NCBI RefSeq assembly: GCF_030167905.1
Contig: NZ_JARGNA010000002.1
Location: 400,164 to 464,163 of the forward strand
Origin: Flavobacterium terrisoli
GTDB lineage: Bacteria; Bacteroidota; Bacteroidia; Flavobacteriales; Flavobacteriaceae
Direction: 5' to 3'
Length of the DNA: 64,000 nt
The position numbers and the translations under genes are program-made. The notes under the pieces were generated by a model. It was not told the DNA's origin, did not search any database, and saw only the letters and a list, made by a program, of their open reading frames with translations. Positions 36,166 through 45,488 of this stretch are shown here, piece by piece (the first letter of the stretch is position 1; every line of letters starts with the position of its first letter).

Positions 36166-36173
36166 TATCTTTG
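36166..36173 (+). promoter_or_regulatory. Candidate -7 box of the RNA methyltransferase gene
   Basis: TATCTTTG, an exact TAnnTTTG match right after the preceding terminator and 34 nt before the ATG. Confidence 0.45.
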
Positions 36174-36207
36174 CCCTATTGCAAAGCAATTTTATAAAAT
36201 AAAAAAG

Positions 36208-36738
36208 ATGCGAAAGCTCGAGAATAAAGAATTAGAAAGAAAATCGGTTGCCGACTTTAAGGAAGCGGAAAAAACGCCTATTGTCATTATCCTTGATGAT
36301 ATCCGAAGTCTTCACAATATTGGCTCGGTTTTTAGGACTGCTGATGCATTTTTGATTGAAAAAATTTATTTGTGCGGCATTACCGCGATTCCGCCCAACA
36401 AAGAAATCCACAAAACCGCTTTGGGCGCCACCGAAACCGTTACCTGGGAATACCAAAAAGAAGTAACTACTGTCATTGAAACCCTAAAAAAAGAGAATAT
36501 TAAAGTTTTCGCCATTGAACAAGTTGAAAATGCAGTTTTCCTACAGGATTTTAAAGTCGAAAAAGACAACCGATTTGCTTTGGTTTTTGGTAATGAAGTG
36601 TATGGTGTTTCACAAAAAGCGATTGAGCTTTGTGATGGTTCGATTGAGATACCGCAAATTGGCACCAAACATTCCTTAAATATTTCTGTGAGTACCGGAA
36701 TTGTCGTTTGGGATTTATTTCAAAAGATGAAGTTTTAA
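36208..36738 (+). CDS. SpoU/TrmH family tRNA/rRNA 2'-O-methyltransferase
   Basis: A 176-residue SPOUT methyltransferase lacking an extra N-terminal RNA-binding domain. The three SpoU motifs are visible: motif 1 'IRSLHNIGSVFRTADAF', motif 2 'ALVFGNEVYGVSQKAI', and motif 3 'IEIPQIGTKHSLNISVSTGI' at the trefoil knot. It methylates 2'-OH of an RNA nucleotide; whether tRNA G18 or an rRNA site cannot be told. It is expressed alone from its own promoter. Confidence 0.92.
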   Translation: MRKLENKELERKSVADFKEAEKTPIVIILDDIRSLHNIGSVFRTADAFLIEKIYLCGITAIPPNKEIHKTALGATETVTWEYQKEVTTVIETLKKENIKVFAIEQVENAVFLQDFKVEKDNRFALVFGNEVYGVSQKAIELCDGSIEIPQIGTKHSLNISVSTGIVVWDLFQKMKF

Positions 36739-36804
36739 AAGAGCATCCTGCTTTTTAATATAATTTTATCAAAAAAAGGCTGGTATTTGCTTATTTTTAT
36801 GACC

Positions 36805-38922
36805 ATGAAAAAGAATTGCATTGTACTTTTATTACTCCTGTCAGCCGCTTCACAATTTGCTTTTGGTAATACGGTGCTTTCTTTGAATGCAAATCTCTTT
36901 TCTAAATTTCAGACAACCAATATTGCTCCGACATTAACCGCAACCGGAAACCAAATGTATTGTCCCGGAACATCCATGAAGATAGTGACCGATATGACCA
37001 TCACTGATCCTGATGACACCGGAATAGATGCTGTTTACATACAAATTTCTTCAGGATATGATTTTGGCAATGATACTTTGGTTCTTACCGGGAGTCATCC
37101 CAATATCAGTAACGCCTGGAATGCCATAACCGGAACTTTAACCTTAACCGGAAGCACAGGACAACCCACTTATATCGATTTAGTTGCCGCCATCAAAGAC
37201 ATTGAATTTTCTTCAGCCGCTGTAAATCCTTCGGGCACAAGAAATTTTTCCATTTCGGTTGGGCAAGCCAATTATCTTCCTTCGAATGGTCATTATTATC
37301 TTTATATTCCCGATGTTGGCATCACTTGGTCTGCGGCAAAAGTTGCAGCACAAGCCAGCACTTATTATGGATTACAGGGCTATTTGGCCACGATAACTTC
37401 AGCCGAAGAAGCACAAATTGCCGGAGAACAAACCACCGGCGCCGGATGGATTGGCGGCAGCGATGAAGAAACCGAAGGTACCTGGAAGTGGATGACCGGA
37501 CCGGAAATAGGCACTGTTTTTTGGACCGGCAACTTTACCGGTTTTACAACCAATTATGCTTTTTGGAATAACGGGGAACCCAATAGTTCCGGCGATGAAG
37601 ATTATGCTCACGTAACTGCCCCAGGTGTTGGAATTCCGGGTTCGTGGAATGATTTATCCAATACCGGTGCTGCCAGTGGTAATTACCAGCCCAAAGGTTA
37701 TATCGTAGAATATGGCGGAACACCGGGTGATCCAATTTTGCATATTGCCTCGAGTTCGACCATAACAATCGCCACTATTACTTCTACCGCTACCGCTACT
37801 CGTTGTGGAACCGGAACGCTGAACTTACAAGCGGTTTCCAATACCGGAACGGTAAACTGGTACACTTCATCATCCGGAGGAACTCCAATCGCCACCGGAA
37901 ACAATTTTACCACACCGAGTATAAGTTCAACGACAACCTATTATGCCGCGGCTAATTTTAGCGGTTGTCCGGATATTTCCCGGATTCCTGTTGTTGCAAA
38001 TGTTACTCCAAAACCAATACTGACCTATACTTCTCCTTTCTATATGTGTGATGAAGTTTATACAATCATAGAGGTGAATACAACCTCAGGACTTGTGTTT
38101 TGGTACGACAGCCCTACCAGTGCTAACAGCATTTTTTTAGGAACTCATTTTATTGTTCCTAACATTCACCAGAACACTGTTTTTTATGCAGAATCAAACT
38201 TTAACAATTGCCTTTCAGACAGAGCTGCAGTTGAAGTACATGTCTTTGCTTCTCCAATAGTTTCAGATGAAACCATTGACCTTTGTCAAAGTGATGTCAT
38301 TACCTTAAGTGCCGGAAATCCGGGCATGAGTTATCTTTGGTCAACCGGAGAAACCACCCAAACCATTACCACTACCGGACTTCCGAATTACTCCGTAACG
38401 GTAACAACACCAGCACCGGAAAACTGTTCTAAAACAAAAAATTTTACTATTAGCTATAATACCGAACCGGTGATTTCAAGTGTTGATACTGCTGATTTAC
38501 AAATCACGATTAACACCACTCAAAATGGTGATTTTGAATATTCGCTTGATGGAGTCAATTATCAGAATTCTAATGTTTTTACGGTTCCGGAAGGCGGAAT
38601 GTATATGGCTTATGTCAGAGAAAAAAACAATTGTGGTTTCGACGATAAGCCTTTTATTGTAGTCTCCATACCAGATTTTTTTACGCCTAACGGCGACAAC
38701 ATCAATGATACTTGGACGATCAAAGGCGCCGCTTTTTTTGCCAATGCAGAAGTAAAGATTTTTGACCGTTACGGAAAACTGATTGCGGTTCTGAACCATT
38801 CCAATCCTTTTTGGGACGGTACTTATAACGGAAGGCAATTGCCTTCAACAGATTATTGGTTTGTAGCTAAAATGGATGACAACACACCCGAAATTAAAGG
38901 GCATTTTGCCATGTTGAGATAA
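36805..38922 (+). CDS. Secreted C-type lectin/Ig-like protein with T9SS type B sorting domain
   Basis: A 705-residue exported protein with signal peptide MKKNCIVLLLLLSAASQFAFG. After a ~140-residue beta domain comes a C-type lectin-like module (about 160-310: 'ITWSAAKVAAQAS', 'WIGGSDEETEGTWKWM', 'WNNGEPNSSGDEDYAHV', 'SWNDLS'). Then follow Ig-like repeats that mimic gliding-motility adhesins ('VNWYTSSSGGTPIATGNNF', 'STTTYYAA'). The last ~85 residues ('FFTPNGDNINDTWTIKG', 'VKIFDRYGKLI', 'WDGTYNGRQLPSTDYWF') are a type B T9SS signal, normally handled with a PorP/SprF partner. It is probably a carbohydrate-binding surface adhesin. Earlier starts at 36799 or TTG 36787 are possible. Confidence 0.85.
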   Translation: MKKNCIVLLLLLSAASQFAFGNTVLSLNANLFSKFQTTNIAPTLTATGNQMYCPGTSMKIVTDMTITDPDDTGIDAVYIQISSGYDFGNDTLVLTGSHPNISNAWNAITGTLTLTGSTGQPTYIDLVAAIKDIEFSSAAVNPSGTRNFSISVGQANYLPSNGHYYLYIPDVGITWSAAKVAAQASTYYGLQGYLATITSAEEAQIAGEQTTGAGWIGGSDEETEGTWKWMTGPEIGTVFWTGNFTGFTTNYAFWNNGEPNSSGDEDYAHVTAPGVGIPGSWNDLSNTGAASGNYQPKGYIVEYGGTPGDPILHIASSSTITIATITSTATATRCGTGTLNLQAVSNTGTVNWYTSSSGGTPIATGNNFTTPSISSTTTYYAAANFSGCPDISRIPVVANVTPKPILTYTSPFYMCDEVYTIIEVNTTSGLVFWYDSPTSANSIFLGTHFIVPNIHQNTVFYAESNFNNCLSDRAAVEVHVFASPIVSDETIDLCQSDVITLSAGNPGMSYLWSTGETTQTITTTGLPNYSVTVTTPAPENCSKTKNFTISYNTEPVISSVDTADLQITINTTQNGDFEYSLDGVNYQNSNVFTVPEGGMYMAYVREKNNCGFDDKPFIVVSIPDFFTPNGDNINDTWTIKGAAFFANAEVKIFDRYGKLIAVLNHSNPFWDGTYNGRQLPSTDYWFVAKMDDNTPEIKGHFAMLR

Positions 38923-40056
38923 CTACAGGATTTTATTCCTGATTTCTTCCAAAATAAAAACATAGTCTTCCTGATTGTTCAGAAAATCCCTTTTGGTCAC
39001 ATCGATGATTAAGACATTCAAACCAGTTTGCGATTTGATATAATCCAAATAACCATTGTTGATTTTTTCTAAATATTCCGCCGGAATTTCCTGCTCATAA
39101 CTTCTGCCCCGGGTTTTGATATTAGACAAAAGCCTTTCGGTGCTTTGGTACAAATAAATATACAAATCAGGCTTTGGCATTTCCTTGTAGATGATGTCAA
39201 ACATCGTTTTATACAAACGGAATTCATCTTCCGCCAAAGTCACTTTGGCAAAAATCAATGATTTGAAAATATGATAATCGGCTACGATAAAGTCCTTGAA
39301 CAAATCAAACTGTGCCAAATCATCAGATATTTGTTGGTATCGATCCGCCAAAAATGACATCTCCAACGGAAACGCATAACGGCTTTGGTCTTCGTAAAAC
39401 TTGGGTAAAAACGGATTGTCTGCAAAACGTTCCAAAACGGTTTTCGCATTAAAATCTTCCGCCAGTTTATTGGTCAAAGTGGTTTTTCCTGCACCAATGT
39501 TTCCTTCAATGGCGATATAATTGAAATGGTCGAGCTTGATTTTGGCAATCGGAATTTCGAGGTTTTGCACCACTTTACAATTGCTTTTGTCTTCTGACAA
39601 CACCAACAATTCATGCAAATATTTCTGTAAAATCGGATGACGCCAATCCAAATTCAAATCGCGCATCGGCAACAAGACAAACAAACGGTTCTGCATTTGA
39701 GGATGCGGAACCTGCAACTTTTCGGAAGCAATGATTTCTTCGTCAAAAGCAATTACATCAATATCAATAATTCGAGCTTGATAACCTGCTGCGTCTTCAC
39801 GAACTCTTCCCAAAGCTTCTTCAAGCAATAAAACTTCTTCCAGGATTTGGTGTGCCGATTTGTGCGTATTCATCACAACGGCACAATTGTAAAATTTCTC
39901 GCTTTCAAAACCCCAGGATGGTGTTTCATAAAGTTTGGAAATCCTGATTATCGTCCCAATTTCCTTGTGCAAATCATTGATGCAACGCTCAATGTTTTCG
40001 AGACGATTGCCCTGATTGGTGCCCAATGATAGAATGACTTGATGCTGCTTGTTCAT
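38923..40056 (-). CDS. folK: HPPK-deoxynucleoside kinase fusion
   Basis: A 377-residue fusion. Residues 1-~155 are 6-hydroxymethyl-dihydropterin pyrophosphokinase (folate synthesis), with 'VILSLGTNQGNRLENIERCI' and the signature 'ARIIDIDVIAFDE' (94-106). Residues ~178-377 are a deoxynucleoside kinase, with P-loop 'EGNIGAGKTTLTNKLA', 'VLERFADNPFLPKFYED' and a DRY-like 'FLADRYQQI', followed by the lid 'LLSNIKTRGRSYEQE'. Both active sites look intact. The fusion is known in Flavobacteriia, where the kinase half has been assigned to deoxyadenosine. It converges with the lectin gene, whose stop abuts it. Confidence 0.93.
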   Translation of the reverse strand: MNKQHQVILSLGTNQGNRLENIERCINDLHKEIGTIIRISKLYETPSWGFESEKFYNCAVVMNTHKSAHQILEEVLLLEEALGRVREDAAGYQARIIDIDVIAFDEEIIASEKLQVPHPQMQNRLFVLLPMRDLNLDWRHPILQKYLHELLVLSEDKSNCKVVQNLEIPIAKIKLDHFNYIAIEGNIGAGKTTLTNKLAEDFNAKTVLERFADNPFLPKFYEDQSRYAFPLEMSFLADRYQQISDDLAQFDLFKDFIVADYHIFKSLIFAKVTLAEDEFRLYKTMFDIIYKEMPKPDLYIYLYQSTERLLSNIKTRGRSYEQEIPAEYLEKINNGYLDYIKSQTGLNVLIIDVTKRDFLNNQEDYVFILEEIRNKIL

Positions 40057-40193
40057 AGAAGCACAAATTAACTAAAACTATTTCAGAGTTACAGTAAAAA
40101 AGGCCGACTGTTAATAACAATTTCTCAACAATTCAACAGCACTAAAATCATAAAACTTCATTAAATAGTAACCGTTTTATGACTAAAAGGCAT

Positions 40194-40201
40194 TATTTTT
40201 G
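40194..40201 (+). promoter_or_regulatory. Candidate -7 box of the AsmA-like gene
   Basis: TATTTTTG fits TAnnTTTG, 32 nt before the ATG, in a 177-nt divergent intergenic region. -33 box unclear. Confidence 0.4.
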
Positions 40202-40233
40202 TTAAGCCAATACGTAACTAAATCTATCACATC

Positions 40234-42855
40234 ATGTTAAAGAAAATCCTGAAAATAGTTGGAATTGTTTTATTGCTATTAGTCGTTTCTGCTTTTGCGA
40301 TACCTTATTTCTTCAAGGATCAAATCAAAGCCAAAATCTTAACCGCTATCAATGAAAAAGTAGATGCCAAAGTGACTTTTGCTGATGCCGATTTGAGTTT
40401 GTTCAGAAATTTTCCCAATGCCAGTGTGAACATTGAAAAGCTTTCGGTAATCAACAAAGCGCCGTTTGAAGGCGATACTTTAGTAGCATTTGACGAATTG
40501 AACCTCAAAATGTCTATCGGACAATTGTTCAACGATGAGAACGAACCTATGCAGATTGATGGAATTGATTCAAAAAACGGTTTGGTAAATATCCTGTTCA
40601 ACAAAGACGGATTAGGGAATTTTGACATTGCTTTGAAAGAAGAAAGCAAAGCCGATGACAGCAAAAGCAAACCGCTTTCGCTAAAAATAAAAGAATATTC
40701 TGTTGAAAATTTCAGGTTTAAATATTATGATGAACGCTCTAAGGTCAAATTGGTTTTAGACAGCATCAATCATGAAGGAACCGGAGATTTTGCCGCGTCT
40801 AAATTGGATTTGGTGACCAAAACTACGACCAAAGTTTCACTCGATATGGACAAAGTCAATTATATGAAAAATGTGTCGTTGTCTTTGGATGCGATTCTTG
40901 GGATTGACATGGACCAAAGCAAATATTCCTTCAAACAAAACAAAGCAAAAATCAACGAATTGCCTTTGGAATTTGATGGTTTTCTCCAAATTGCCGATGA
41001 CGGACAAATTTATGACCTGACTTTTAAAACGCCGACTTCTTCGTTTAAGAACTTCCTGGGCTTAATTCCGGCGCAATATGCCGCGAGTTTAAAAGATGTA
41101 AAAACCAGCGGTGATTTTACCGTTATCGGTTTTGCCAAAGGAAAACTAACCGATACGACGGTTCCTAAATTCAACATTGAAATTGCATCAAATAACGCTT
41201 CGTTCCAATATCCGAATCTGCCGAAATCGGTTCGCAACATTGTCATCGATACCAAAATCATCAATGAAACCGGTTTGATGAACGACACTTATGTCAATCT
41301 GGATAAATTGTCTTTCCAAATTGATCAGGACGTATTTAATGCGAAGGCCAATATTAGAAATGTATCCGAAAATGCCTTGGTGAATGCCGCTTTGAAAGGA
41401 ACCATCAATTTGGGCAATCTGACCAAAGCGTATCCGGTGAAACTGAACAAACCTTTGAGCGGAATTTTAAAAGCCGATGTAACGACAGAATTTGACATGC
41501 AATCGGTGGAAAAAAGCGATTATGCCCGAATCAAAAATGCGGGTACAATTGACTTAACCGGTTTCAACTATACCGATGAAAATGGCAAGACGATGAAAAT
41601 CAGTCGCGCTTTGGTTTCCTTTGATCCAAGCCGTGTCAACCTGAAACAATTTAATGCAACAACCGGCAAAAGTGATTTGGCCGTGAATGGTGTATTGGAA
41701 AATTTCTATGGCTTTGTATTCAAAAACCAGGAATTGAAAGGAAACTTCAACCTGAATTCAAATCAATTGGCGGTTAATGATTTTATGACCACCGAAACCA
41801 CCGCGAAAAAAGACACCAAAGCCAGCGAACCTATGAAGATTCCGGCGTTTTTGAATTGCTCTTTGACTGCCAAAGCCAACACGGTTTTGTATGACAATCT
41901 GGTGATGAAAAACGTTTCAGGAAAAATTATCATCAAGGATCAAAAAGCAACTTTGGAAAATGGTAAAACCGATATTTTTGACGGTTCTATTGCGTTTAAC
42001 GGCGATGTCTCCACCAAAGAAAAAACGCCAAAGTTCAACATGAATTTAGGATTAAATAAAGTGGATATTGCTAAAACCTTTACGCAATTGGACATGATGA
42101 AAAAAATCGCTCCGATTGCCGGTGTGATTAACGGTAAACTCAACTCTACCATCAAATTGTCCGGAAATTTAGATGACAAAGAAATGACGCCGGATTTGGG
42201 CAGCGTTTCGGGTGATTTATTGGGACAATTGCTTTCAACAACAGTCAATTCAAGCAATTCCGACTTATTGACTGCCTTGGACGGCAAATTGGCTTTTATT
42301 GATTTGAAAAAATTAAACCTCAACGATTTGAAAGCGGCACTGACTTTCAAAGACGGAAAAGTAAATGTAAAACCATTCGATTTAAAATACCAGGACATCA
42401 AAGTAACCATTGGCGGAACGCACGGTTTTGACCAAAACATGAATTACAATCTGAAATTTGATGTTCCGGCGAAATATTTAGGAACCGAAGCCAATAATTT
42501 GATTACCAAATTGTCTCCGGCGGATGCCAAAAAAGTGGAAAATGTTCCGGTAAATGCTATTCTTGGCGGTAATTTCAAAAACCCAAAAATCACAACGGAT
42601 GTCAAACAAGCCACAACGTCGTTGGTCAATAATTTGGTCAAACAACAGAAAGACAAATTGGTTTCCGGCGGAAAAGATGCCTTAACGAATGTGATTTCCA
42701 ATGCGACCAAACCAAAATCTGACACGACTAAAACGGATGTCAAAAAAGATGTAAAAGCCAAAGCCAATGATTTGATAAAAGGCTTGTGGAATAAAAAGAA
42801 AAAAGAAGAACCAAAACCGGCTACGACAACGCCAACACCGGCGCCAACGAAATAA
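40234..42855 (+). CDS. AsmA-like envelope protein
   Basis: An 873-residue protein with one N-terminal transmembrane helix (about residues 5-25, 'IVGIVLLLLVVSAFAIPYFF'), a long repetitive beta region and a C-terminal AsmA_2-like part ('LLTALDGKLAFIDLKKLNLN', 'KFDVPAKYLGTEANNLITKL'). AsmA/YhdP-type proteins form lipid-conducting bridges between inner and outer membrane. The C-terminus ends in a basic, Pro/Thr-rich tail after 'KGLWNKKKKEE'. It is monocistronic, divergent from the folK fusion gene. Role in phospholipid or LPS transport is inferred from the family. Confidence 0.85.
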   Translation: MLKKILKIVGIVLLLLVVSAFAIPYFFKDQIKAKILTAINEKVDAKVTFADADLSLFRNFPNASVNIEKLSVINKAPFEGDTLVAFDELNLKMSIGQLFNDENEPMQIDGIDSKNGLVNILFNKDGLGNFDIALKEESKADDSKSKPLSLKIKEYSVENFRFKYYDERSKVKLVLDSINHEGTGDFAASKLDLVTKTTTKVSLDMDKVNYMKNVSLSLDAILGIDMDQSKYSFKQNKAKINELPLEFDGFLQIADDGQIYDLTFKTPTSSFKNFLGLIPAQYAASLKDVKTSGDFTVIGFAKGKLTDTTVPKFNIEIASNNASFQYPNLPKSVRNIVIDTKIINETGLMNDTYVNLDKLSFQIDQDVFNAKANIRNVSENALVNAALKGTINLGNLTKAYPVKLNKPLSGILKADVTTEFDMQSVEKSDYARIKNAGTIDLTGFNYTDENGKTMKISRALVSFDPSRVNLKQFNATTGKSDLAVNGVLENFYGFVFKNQELKGNFNLNSNQLAVNDFMTTETTAKKDTKASEPMKIPAFLNCSLTAKANTVLYDNLVMKNVSGKIIIKDQKATLENGKTDIFDGSIAFNGDVSTKEKTPKFNMNLGLNKVDIAKTFTQLDMMKKIAPIAGVINGKLNSTIKLSGNLDDKEMTPDLGSVSGDLLGQLLSTTVNSSNSDLLTALDGKLAFIDLKKLNLNDLKAALTFKDGKVNVKPFDLKYQDIKVTIGGTHGFDQNMNYNLKFDVPAKYLGTEANNLITKLSPADAKKVENVPVNAILGGNFKNPKITTDVKQATTSLVNNLVKQQKDKLVSGGKDALTNVISNATKPKSDTTKTDVKKDVKAKANDLIKGLWNKKKKEEPKPATTTPTPAPTK

Positions 42856-42865
42856 AAAAGACACT

Positions 42866-42882
42866 AGCGAAGTGAACTGACG
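42866..42882 (+). repeat. Short intergenic repeat, copy 1
   Basis: AGCGAAGTGAACTGACG; 15 of 17 bases match AGCAAAGCGAACTGACG at 50060-50076. Both copies are intergenic and next to a terminator. Confidence 0.45.
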
Positions 42883-42886
42883 AGGT

Positions 42887-42916
42887 AAACCCTTTCTCAA
42901 CAGAAAGGGTTTTTTA
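42887..42916. terminator. Bidirectional terminator overlapping the DUF2797 3' end
   Basis: An 11-bp perfect stem (AAACCCTTTCT and AGAAAGGGTTT, loop CAAC) with T/A runs. The right half encodes the last residues (NPFC) and stop of the minus-strand DUF2797 gene. Confidence 0.88.
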
Positions 42917-43712
42917 TTGAAACATGTATTTTCACAACATAACCTTCAAAAGTCCGGACATTGAAAACCGTTCCGTCTTCAAACATCAGGTATTGTCCTT
43001 TCACTCCGATGAGTTTCCCGCAGAAATTAGGTGATTTATCCAGATTTAGGCTATTGACTTTGCTCAGATAATGCAACACCGGATAATGCAATTCATATAA
43101 ATCATCCTTATTCGGGTTAAAAAATTCCTTTACTTCTCCCGGAATCAGATTTTCTAATTTTAATCTTTCAGCCATTAGATCAACTTCAGGCATTTCGTTT
43201 TTGAGCATTTTTTGCCAATTGGTTTTATCGGCATAATGATTTTTCAAAGCTACTTCGGTAATTCCGGCCAAATAACGATTCGGAACTTCCACAATCGGAA
43301 GCGCCTGAACAGCGCCTTGGTCAATCCAACGCGTTGGCACTTGGGTTTTTCTGGTCACGCCAACTTTGATTTCGCTAGACAATGCCAGATAAACGATATG
43401 TGGTTGCAATTGGACTTTCTTTTCGTATTCCAAATCGCGGTCTTCTATGTCGAGATGTGCCGTACTCAATTCGGGTTTCATAATCCAATCGCCTGCTGCA
43501 GCGCTGCTCATGAAGCAATCATAACAAAATCCCTGACGGAAAATTTTTTTCTTTTTACCACAATTCAAACATTGGTAACCCTGAAAAGAGATTTCCAAAG
43601 ATTTGTCCAATAATTGGTTCAGGCTCAAAAAACTATTCTCAAACACCAGATAATATTGGATAGGATTGGAGAATTCGGTTTGCATTTTGGTCAGTACGCC
43701 TTCGTAAGTCAT
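42897..43712 (-). CDS. DUF2797 domain protein
   Basis: A 271-residue cytosolic protein. A zinc-ribbon-like CxxC pair is visible: 'YQCLNCGKKKKIFRQGFCYDC' covers about residues 43-64 (given here only up to the second pair). 'EIKVGVTRKTQVPTRWIDQG' and 'PNRYLAGITEVALKNHYADK' are GIY-YIG-like features typical of DUF2797. The function is unknown; the fold relation suggests nucleic-acid binding or cleavage. The 3' end is embedded in a terminator hairpin. It is divergent from the GH3 gene, with 78 nt between starts. Confidence 0.85.
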   Translation of the reverse strand: MTYEGVLTKMQTEFSNPIQYYLVFENSFLSLNQLLDKSLEISFQGYQCLNCGKKKKIFRQGFCYDCFMSSAAAGDWIMKPELSTAHLDIEDRDLEYEKKVQLQPHIVYLALSSEIKVGVTRKTQVPTRWIDQGAVQALPIVEVPNRYLAGITEVALKNHYADKTNWQKMLKNEMPEVDLMAERLKLENLIPGEVKEFFNPNKDDLYELHYPVLHYLSKVNSLNLDKSPNFCGKLIGVKGQYLMFEDGTVFNVRTFEGYVVKIHVSIKNPFC

Positions 43713-43790
43713 CTTTTATTCTTAAAATTATTTCCTATATTTGGTAAAGTTATAACTCATAAACCACAACTCAAACACCTAACTGAAAAA

Positions 43791-45317
43791 ATGCCTTTTC
43801 CAATAATCAATTCTATCGCCTCCTGGGTTTTGAAACAGCGCATTCACCAGATTGAGTTGTTTCTCAAATATCCGCATGAAGTTCAGGATGAGCTGTTAAT
43901 GAATTTGATCCGGAATTGTGACGAAACGGTTTTGGGCAAAAAATATGACTTCGAAAGTATCAAATCCTACCAAACCTTTGCCGAACGAATTCCGGTTTCT
44001 TCCTATGAAGATTTGGAACCGATGATTGAAGAAACACGTCAAGGTTATCAGAATATTTTTTGGAACACACCTATCAAATGGTTTGCCAAATCGAGCGGAA
44101 CCACCAATGCCAAAAGCAAGTTTATCCCGGTGAGTAACGAAGCGCTCGAAGATTGTCATTACAAAGCCAGCAAGGATTTGCTGTGTATGTATCTGAACAA
44201 CAACGAAAACTCAGAGATGTTTTTGGGCAAAAGTTTGCGCTTGGGCGGCAGTTCACAGATTTACGAAAACAACAATACTTTTTTTGGCGATTTATCGGCC
44301 ATTTTGATTGAAAATATGCCCATGTGGGCCGAATTCAGCAGTACGCCAAGCAATAAAGTCTCTTTGATGAGCGAATGGGAAACCAAACTCACTGCAATCA
44401 TCAACGAAACCAAAACCGAAAATGTAACCAGTTTTGCCGGAGTTCCTTCCTGGATGCTGGTTTTGCTCAATAGAATTTTAACCGAATCGGGTAAGGAAAA
44501 CATGATGGAACTTTGGCCGAACCTGGAAGTGTATTTTCACGGTGGTGTGAGTTTTGAACCTTATCGCGAGCAATACAAAAAGATTTTGCCAAAAGCAGAT
44601 TTCAAATATTATGAAATCTACAATGCCTCTGAAGGTTTTTTCGCCATTCAGGATTTGAATTATTCGAATGATTTATTATTGATGCTGGATTATGGCATTT
44701 TCTACGAATTTATTCCGATGGATACTTTTGGCACACCGAATCAAAAAATCGTCCGACTTTCCGAAGTGGAATTGTTCAAGAATTACGCTATGGTGATTAC
44801 CACCAATGCCGGCTTGTGGCGTTATATGATTGGCGACACCGTTCGTTTTACTTCCTTAGATCCATACCGAATCAGGGTTTCGGGAAGAACCAAACACCAT
44901 ATCAATGTTTTTGGCGAAGAGTTAATGGTCGAAAACACTGATTTGGCTTTGGCCAAAACCTGTTCGGCCTTACAATGTGAAGTAAAAGATTATACCGTGG
45001 CGCCCATTTTTATGCACGACCGCGAAAAAGGCGCACACGAATGGATCATTGAATTCAAAAAACATCCGGAAGATATCGCTTTATTTCAAAAAGTATTGGA
45101 CGAAAACATCCAATCGGTCAACTCCGATTACGAAGCCAAACGCTACAATAATATGACGTTGAATGAACTCAAAATCAATGTTGCCCGGGAAAACCTATTC
45201 TACGATTGGCTCAAAGAGAACAACAAATTGGGCGGCCAACACAAGATTCCGCGGCTTTCGAATCAACGAGATTATTTGGAACAGTTGATGAATATGCAAC
45301 ACAATGTAAATTCCTAA
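43791..45317 (+). CDS. GH3-family acyl-acid amido synthetase-like enzyme
   Basis: A 508-residue protein of the GH3 auxin-responsive promoter family, members of the ANL adenylating superfamily. In plants GH3 enzymes adenylate a carboxylate (auxin, jasmonate) and join it to an amino acid. ATP-site motifs are visible: 'KWFAKSSGTTNAKSKFIPVS', 'YEIYNASEGFFAIQD' and 'YMIGDTVRFTSLDPYRIRVSGRTKHHI'-type hinge (about residues 345-375). I start at ATG 43791 (MPFPIINSIA); the upstream frame overlaps the divergent DUF2797 gene. It is coupled by TAATG to a tiny lipoprotein gene. The bacterial substrate is unknown. Confidence 0.88.
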   Translation: MPFPIINSIASWVLKQRIHQIELFLKYPHEVQDELLMNLIRNCDETVLGKKYDFESIKSYQTFAERIPVSSYEDLEPMIEETRQGYQNIFWNTPIKWFAKSSGTTNAKSKFIPVSNEALEDCHYKASKDLLCMYLNNNENSEMFLGKSLRLGGSSQIYENNNTFFGDLSAILIENMPMWAEFSSTPSNKVSLMSEWETKLTAIINETKTENVTSFAGVPSWMLVLLNRILTESGKENMMELWPNLEVYFHGGVSFEPYREQYKKILPKADFKYYEIYNASEGFFAIQDLNYSNDLLLMLDYGIFYEFIPMDTFGTPNQKIVRLSEVELFKNYAMVITTNAGLWRYMIGDTVRFTSLDPYRIRVSGRTKHHINVFGEELMVENTDLALAKTCSALQCEVKDYTVAPIFMHDREKGAHEWIIEFKKHPEDIALFQKVLDENIQSVNSDYEAKRYNNMTLNELKINVARENLFYDWLKENNKLGGQHKIPRLSNQRDYLEQLMNMQHNVNS

Positions 45318-45451
45318 TGAAAAAACTCCTTGTTATATTACTCGTTCTAGGCTTTCTCACTTCTTGTGGCCCACGCCGATTGAGATGTGGTCCGGGAAGA
45401 TGTAATATTGAAATGCCTAAGAACAACACTGCTTTTAAAAATATCTGCTAA
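45317..45451 (+). CDS. 44-residue Cys-rich lipoprotein
   Basis: A very short gene starting on the last base of the GH3 stop (TAATG). It has a clean lipoprotein signal (MKKLLVILLVLGFLTSC, lipidated Cys17) and a 27-residue mature tail with three more cysteines (24, 29, 44) and an Arg/Gly/Pro-rich start. A longer reading from 45206 is out of frame inside GH3 and is rejected. The coupling and perfect signal make it a credible gene; function unknown. Confidence 0.65.
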   Translation: MKKLLVILLVLGFLTSCGPRRLRCGPGRCNIEMPKNNTAFKNIC

Positions 45452-45488
45452 ATTTTATTTTTTGTTGTAACATTTGGTTGGGTTGAAA

